NCBI GenBank assembly: GCA_035652095.1
Contig: DASREM010000013.1
Location: 332,044 to 396,043 of the forward strand
DNA length: 64,000 nucleotides
Direction of reading: 5' to 3'
From: DASREM01 sp035652095
GTDB lineage: Bacteria; Acidobacteriota; Terriglobia; Terriglobales; Acidobacteriaceae
A program made the position numbers and the translations under genes. The notes beneath the pieces were generated by a model. The model was given only the letters and a program-made list of their open reading frames with translations. It ran no database searches and was not told where the DNA came from. This document shows positions 62,167 to 64,000 of this stretch, one piece after another; positions within the stretch are counted from its first letter, which is position 1; each line of letters opens with the position of its first letter.

Positions 62167-63275
62167 TATCGCCGAAAATTCGCGCCCATGATTGAACTGT
62201 CGTCTTCTGCCAGGCTTCTCACCAGTTCACCGTTGAAGTAATCGGCACTGCCTGCAACCGTGTTCCCGTAGCGCTTCTGGTAGGTGGCCCGGCTCTTGTC
62301 AATGTCTTCTTTCAGGCGGTCATAAAGGTCTTTGTTCTTGCGGCCTTCGGTGACCTTCACCTGGTTGTAAAGCTTGATCTCGTCCACCAGCAAGCGGGCG
62401 AAACGCTGAGCTTTGCGATGAATATCGGCATCCTCGGCCGACATCGCAGGCGCGCCGCTTGCCGCCACCGCCTCGACGGGAACCGCTTCTGCCGCCGGGG
62501 CCGGCTCAGACTCCATCGCGGGCGCGGTTTGCGTTGCCGCATGGCTCGGCGCATGTCCCGCAAACGGATCCGAAAACGAACTTACCGTCTGTACCGGAGG
62601 CGTTGCCTCGCGTTCTGTTGCCGCCTCCGCCACGCTTTCCTTCTGCGCTGCCTTCCGTAGAGATGCCACCTCGAGCCATGCCCCGGCTGCCGCTACCAGT
62701 AACTCCAGGGCTTCTGCGTCCAAGGTCGCACCGCCCACTCCGGCATCGGCGTAGACGAGCGCTGCCACTTTGTCTTTCAATAAAAGCGGAACCAGTAGAA
62801 CCTGGCCATCGGAGGGCGCGCCAAAACGTGAAATAAACGCTCCGTCCATCTCCTCCGCTTTGCCACGAAAGGCCATCCGCGACTGCAAGGCGCGGGAAGC
62901 AACTCCGCTGTGCACATCCAGAGAAAAATCCTTCACGTCGTCGTTGCCGAAGGCTCGTCCCTGCCATCCCGTTGCGGCGCCCGCCTTGACGACGAAGAGC
63001 GCTGCTCGCCCGCTATATCGTACGGTGTTGTCCAACAGCGCGCGCAAGATCTCCCGCTGCGTAGTTCCGGCGTGGATCGCGGAAATTGCCTTCAGCAGAT
63101 CGGCCGAGCCGCCACTGTCGCCGGCCTTCGCGGAAACATCGGTGCTGCCCAGTTGCCGTTCCAGTTCCCCGGACAGTCTCCGCACGATACTTTCGCGCAG
63201 TTGGGGAATGTGGCTTTCCAGTGCCTCAGTGACCAGCTTCTCGACGAGTTGCTCAATTCCGGTTTTCTCTGCCAT
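62166..63275 (-). CDS. GAF-domain protein, partner of the transglycosylase gene
   Basis: 369 residues from the ATG at 63275; a GTG-initiated longer frame to 63302 is possible. The N-terminal helix (IEQLVEKLVTEALESHIPQLRE) is followed by a GAF-like sensory fold (about 75-215, with LLKAISAIHAGTTQREILRALLD). A Pro/Ala/Glu-rich linker (about 230-290) and a C-terminal helical domain (about 290-369) follow. Ligand and output are unknown, since no DNA-binding or kinase domain is present. Its stop overlaps the transglycosylase start (TAATG), implying coupled expression. Confidence 0.8.
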   Translation of the reverse strand: MAEKTGIEQLVEKLVTEALESHIPQLRESIVRRLSGELERQLGSTDVSAKAGDSGGSADLLKAISAIHAGTTQREILRALLDNTVRYSGRAALFVVKAGAATGWQGRAFGNDDVKDFSLDVHSGVASRALQSRMAFRGKAEEMDGAFISRFGAPSDGQVLLVPLLLKDKVAALVYADAGVGGATLDAEALELLVAAAGAWLEVASLRKAAQKESVAEAATEREATPPVQTVSSFSDPFAGHAPSHAATQTAPAMESEPAPAAEAVPVEAVAASGAPAMSAEDADIHRKAQRFARLLVDEIKLYNQVKVTEGRKNKDLYDRLKEDIDKSRATYQKRYGNTVAGSADYFNGELVRSLAEDDSSIMGANFRR

Positions 63276-63529
63276 GCTTATCCGATCACAACTTGCCCAC
63301 ATCGCTTCGGAAGGTTGGATGTACTGGTAAACTGTGATTATATGGCACTTGTGGCCGTTTGCGGGTCACCAGAGGACGTGTTCTACCGCTGCGCGCCGTC
63401 AACTTGCGAATGTAACGCAAACCAGGCGAGGCGGGATACGTCAAAACAGTTTCCTGGTTCGCTGGTTACCAAGTAAAATAACAGTTTCGCCTAACGCGTA
63501 ATCGTGAAAATTGTTGCATCTGGAAGGAA

Positions 63530-64000
63530 ATGAGTCCCATCCAACAGAGAGTAGGTGAGCCCGTCAGTGACGAACTGGCGCTGGTTCAGGCGGCCAAGGG
63601 CGGCGACGTCGGCGCATTTGAAGAACTGGTCAAACGCTACGACCGGAACGTATTTCGTATCGCGCAGCACATTACTCAGAACCGCGAAGACGCGGAAGAT
63701 GTGGTGCAGGATGCGTTCCTCAAGGCCTACGGCAATCTGCACCAATTCCAGGGCCAGTCCAAGTTTTATACCTGGCTGGTTCGTATCGCGGTCAACGAAG
63801 CGCTGATGAAGTTGCGGCGTCGTCGGCCCGAGCGCATGGTGTCACTCGACGAAGATGTCAAGACGGAAGAAGATTCGCTTCCGCGAGAAGTAGCGGACTG
63901 GTCTCCGAACCCGGAACAGCAGTATAACCAGGCCGAGTTACGAGAGATCTTGACTCGCACGATCCAGGGCCTTCCCCCGAGCTTTCGGACGGTGTTTGTC
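63530..64000 (+). CDS. ECF-type RNA polymerase sigma factor (5' part, runs off the window)
   Basis: 157 codons without a stop, cut by the window edge. Region 2 is visible (LVQAAKGGDVGAFEELVKRY, then DAEDVVQDAFLKAYGNLHQF and FYTWLVRIAVNEALMKLRRR), followed by an acidic linker and the start of region 4 (EILTRTIQGLPPSFRTVF). It belongs to the RpoE/SigE-like group. The ATG at 63530 directly follows GGAAGGA, which is unusually close to the start. A related anti-sigma factor would be expected beyond the window. Confidence 0.92.
   Translation, partial: MSPIQQRVGEPVSDELALVQAAKGGDVGAFEELVKRYDRNVFRIAQHITQNREDAEDVVQDAFLKAYGNLHQFQGQSKFYTWLVRIAVNEALMKLRRRRPERMVSLDEDVKTEEDSLPREVADWSPNPEQQYNQAELREILTRTIQGLPPSFRTVFV

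Noticed and set aside
63445..63488. Direct repeat AACAGTTTC at 63445 and 63480 upstream of the sigma factor gene
   Set aside because: Nine-base repeat 35 bases apart without matching ECF promoter boxes; too weak to call a regulatory site.

Overview
The window is a gene-dense, roughly 60% GC bacterial chromosome segment with no rRNA, tRNA, phage, IS element or CRISPR array that I could recognise. Gene content points to the phylum Acidobacteriota (Terriglobia, Koribacter-like soil lineages). The main reasons are a PEP-CTERM protein, a DUF5818 protein, Vps10/BNR propeller proteins, secreted TPR proteins with Pro/Ala/Gln-rich leaders, a caa3-like oxidase cluster with two subunit III genes, and a glycine-rich TonB. 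This assignment is inference from gene families, not from a marker-gene search.

Layout. 1-6047: zinc-ribbon protein, SDR reductase, secreted TPR protein, PEP-CTERM protein, then a leftward purC-cvpA-fis-like run. 6343-16932 (leftward): smc, M20 dipeptidase, phosphoesterase plus glycine-oxidase-like flavoprotein, a secreted beta-helix protein and a TlpA thioredoxin. 16959-20247 (rightward): a membrane glycosyltransferase followed by two PTPS paralogues, folE and an SDR, which looks like a tetrahydrobiopterin-type pterin operon. 20317-28227: rhomboid protease, truB-dinB, a leftward miaB-bifunctional nuclease run, an ArsR/SRPBCC operon with visible operators, and pdxS/pdxT. 28315-36331: the divergent MocR-type regulator of pdxST, a secreted M1 aminopeptidase, a thioesterase and a very large Vps10-like propeller protein. 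36646-41763: cytochrome c oxidase operon (subunits II, I, III, III, IV) with small accessory proteins. 41879-47773: uvrA followed by secreted TPR/helical proteins and a SprT-like zincin. 47956-52827: a four-gene iron-transport operon. 52903-64000: zinc-ribbon membrane protein, murI, tonB, ileS-lspA, VOC protein, soluble lytic transglycosylase with a GAF partner, and the 5' part of an ECF sigma factor gene cut by the window edge.

The most unusual system is the iron operon. An FTR1 permease carrying a C-terminal DUF2318-type Cys domain is followed by two MacB/FtsX-type permeases and an ABC ATPase whose C-terminal 180 residues look like a complete DtxR/IdeR iron repressor, with most of the metal ligands conserved. 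A Fur-box-like palindrome sits at the promoter. A perfect Shine-Dalgarno plus ATG at the domain junction suggests that the DtxR half may also be made alone. Transport and iron sensing may therefore be physically joined. Other points worth a look are the PTPS pair (one with the animal-type catalytic residues, one lacking the Asp-His pair), a PdxR/MocR protein whose PLP-binding lysine is Asp, an acidic insertion in the SMC head, and a twin ArsR operator overlapping its own gene start.
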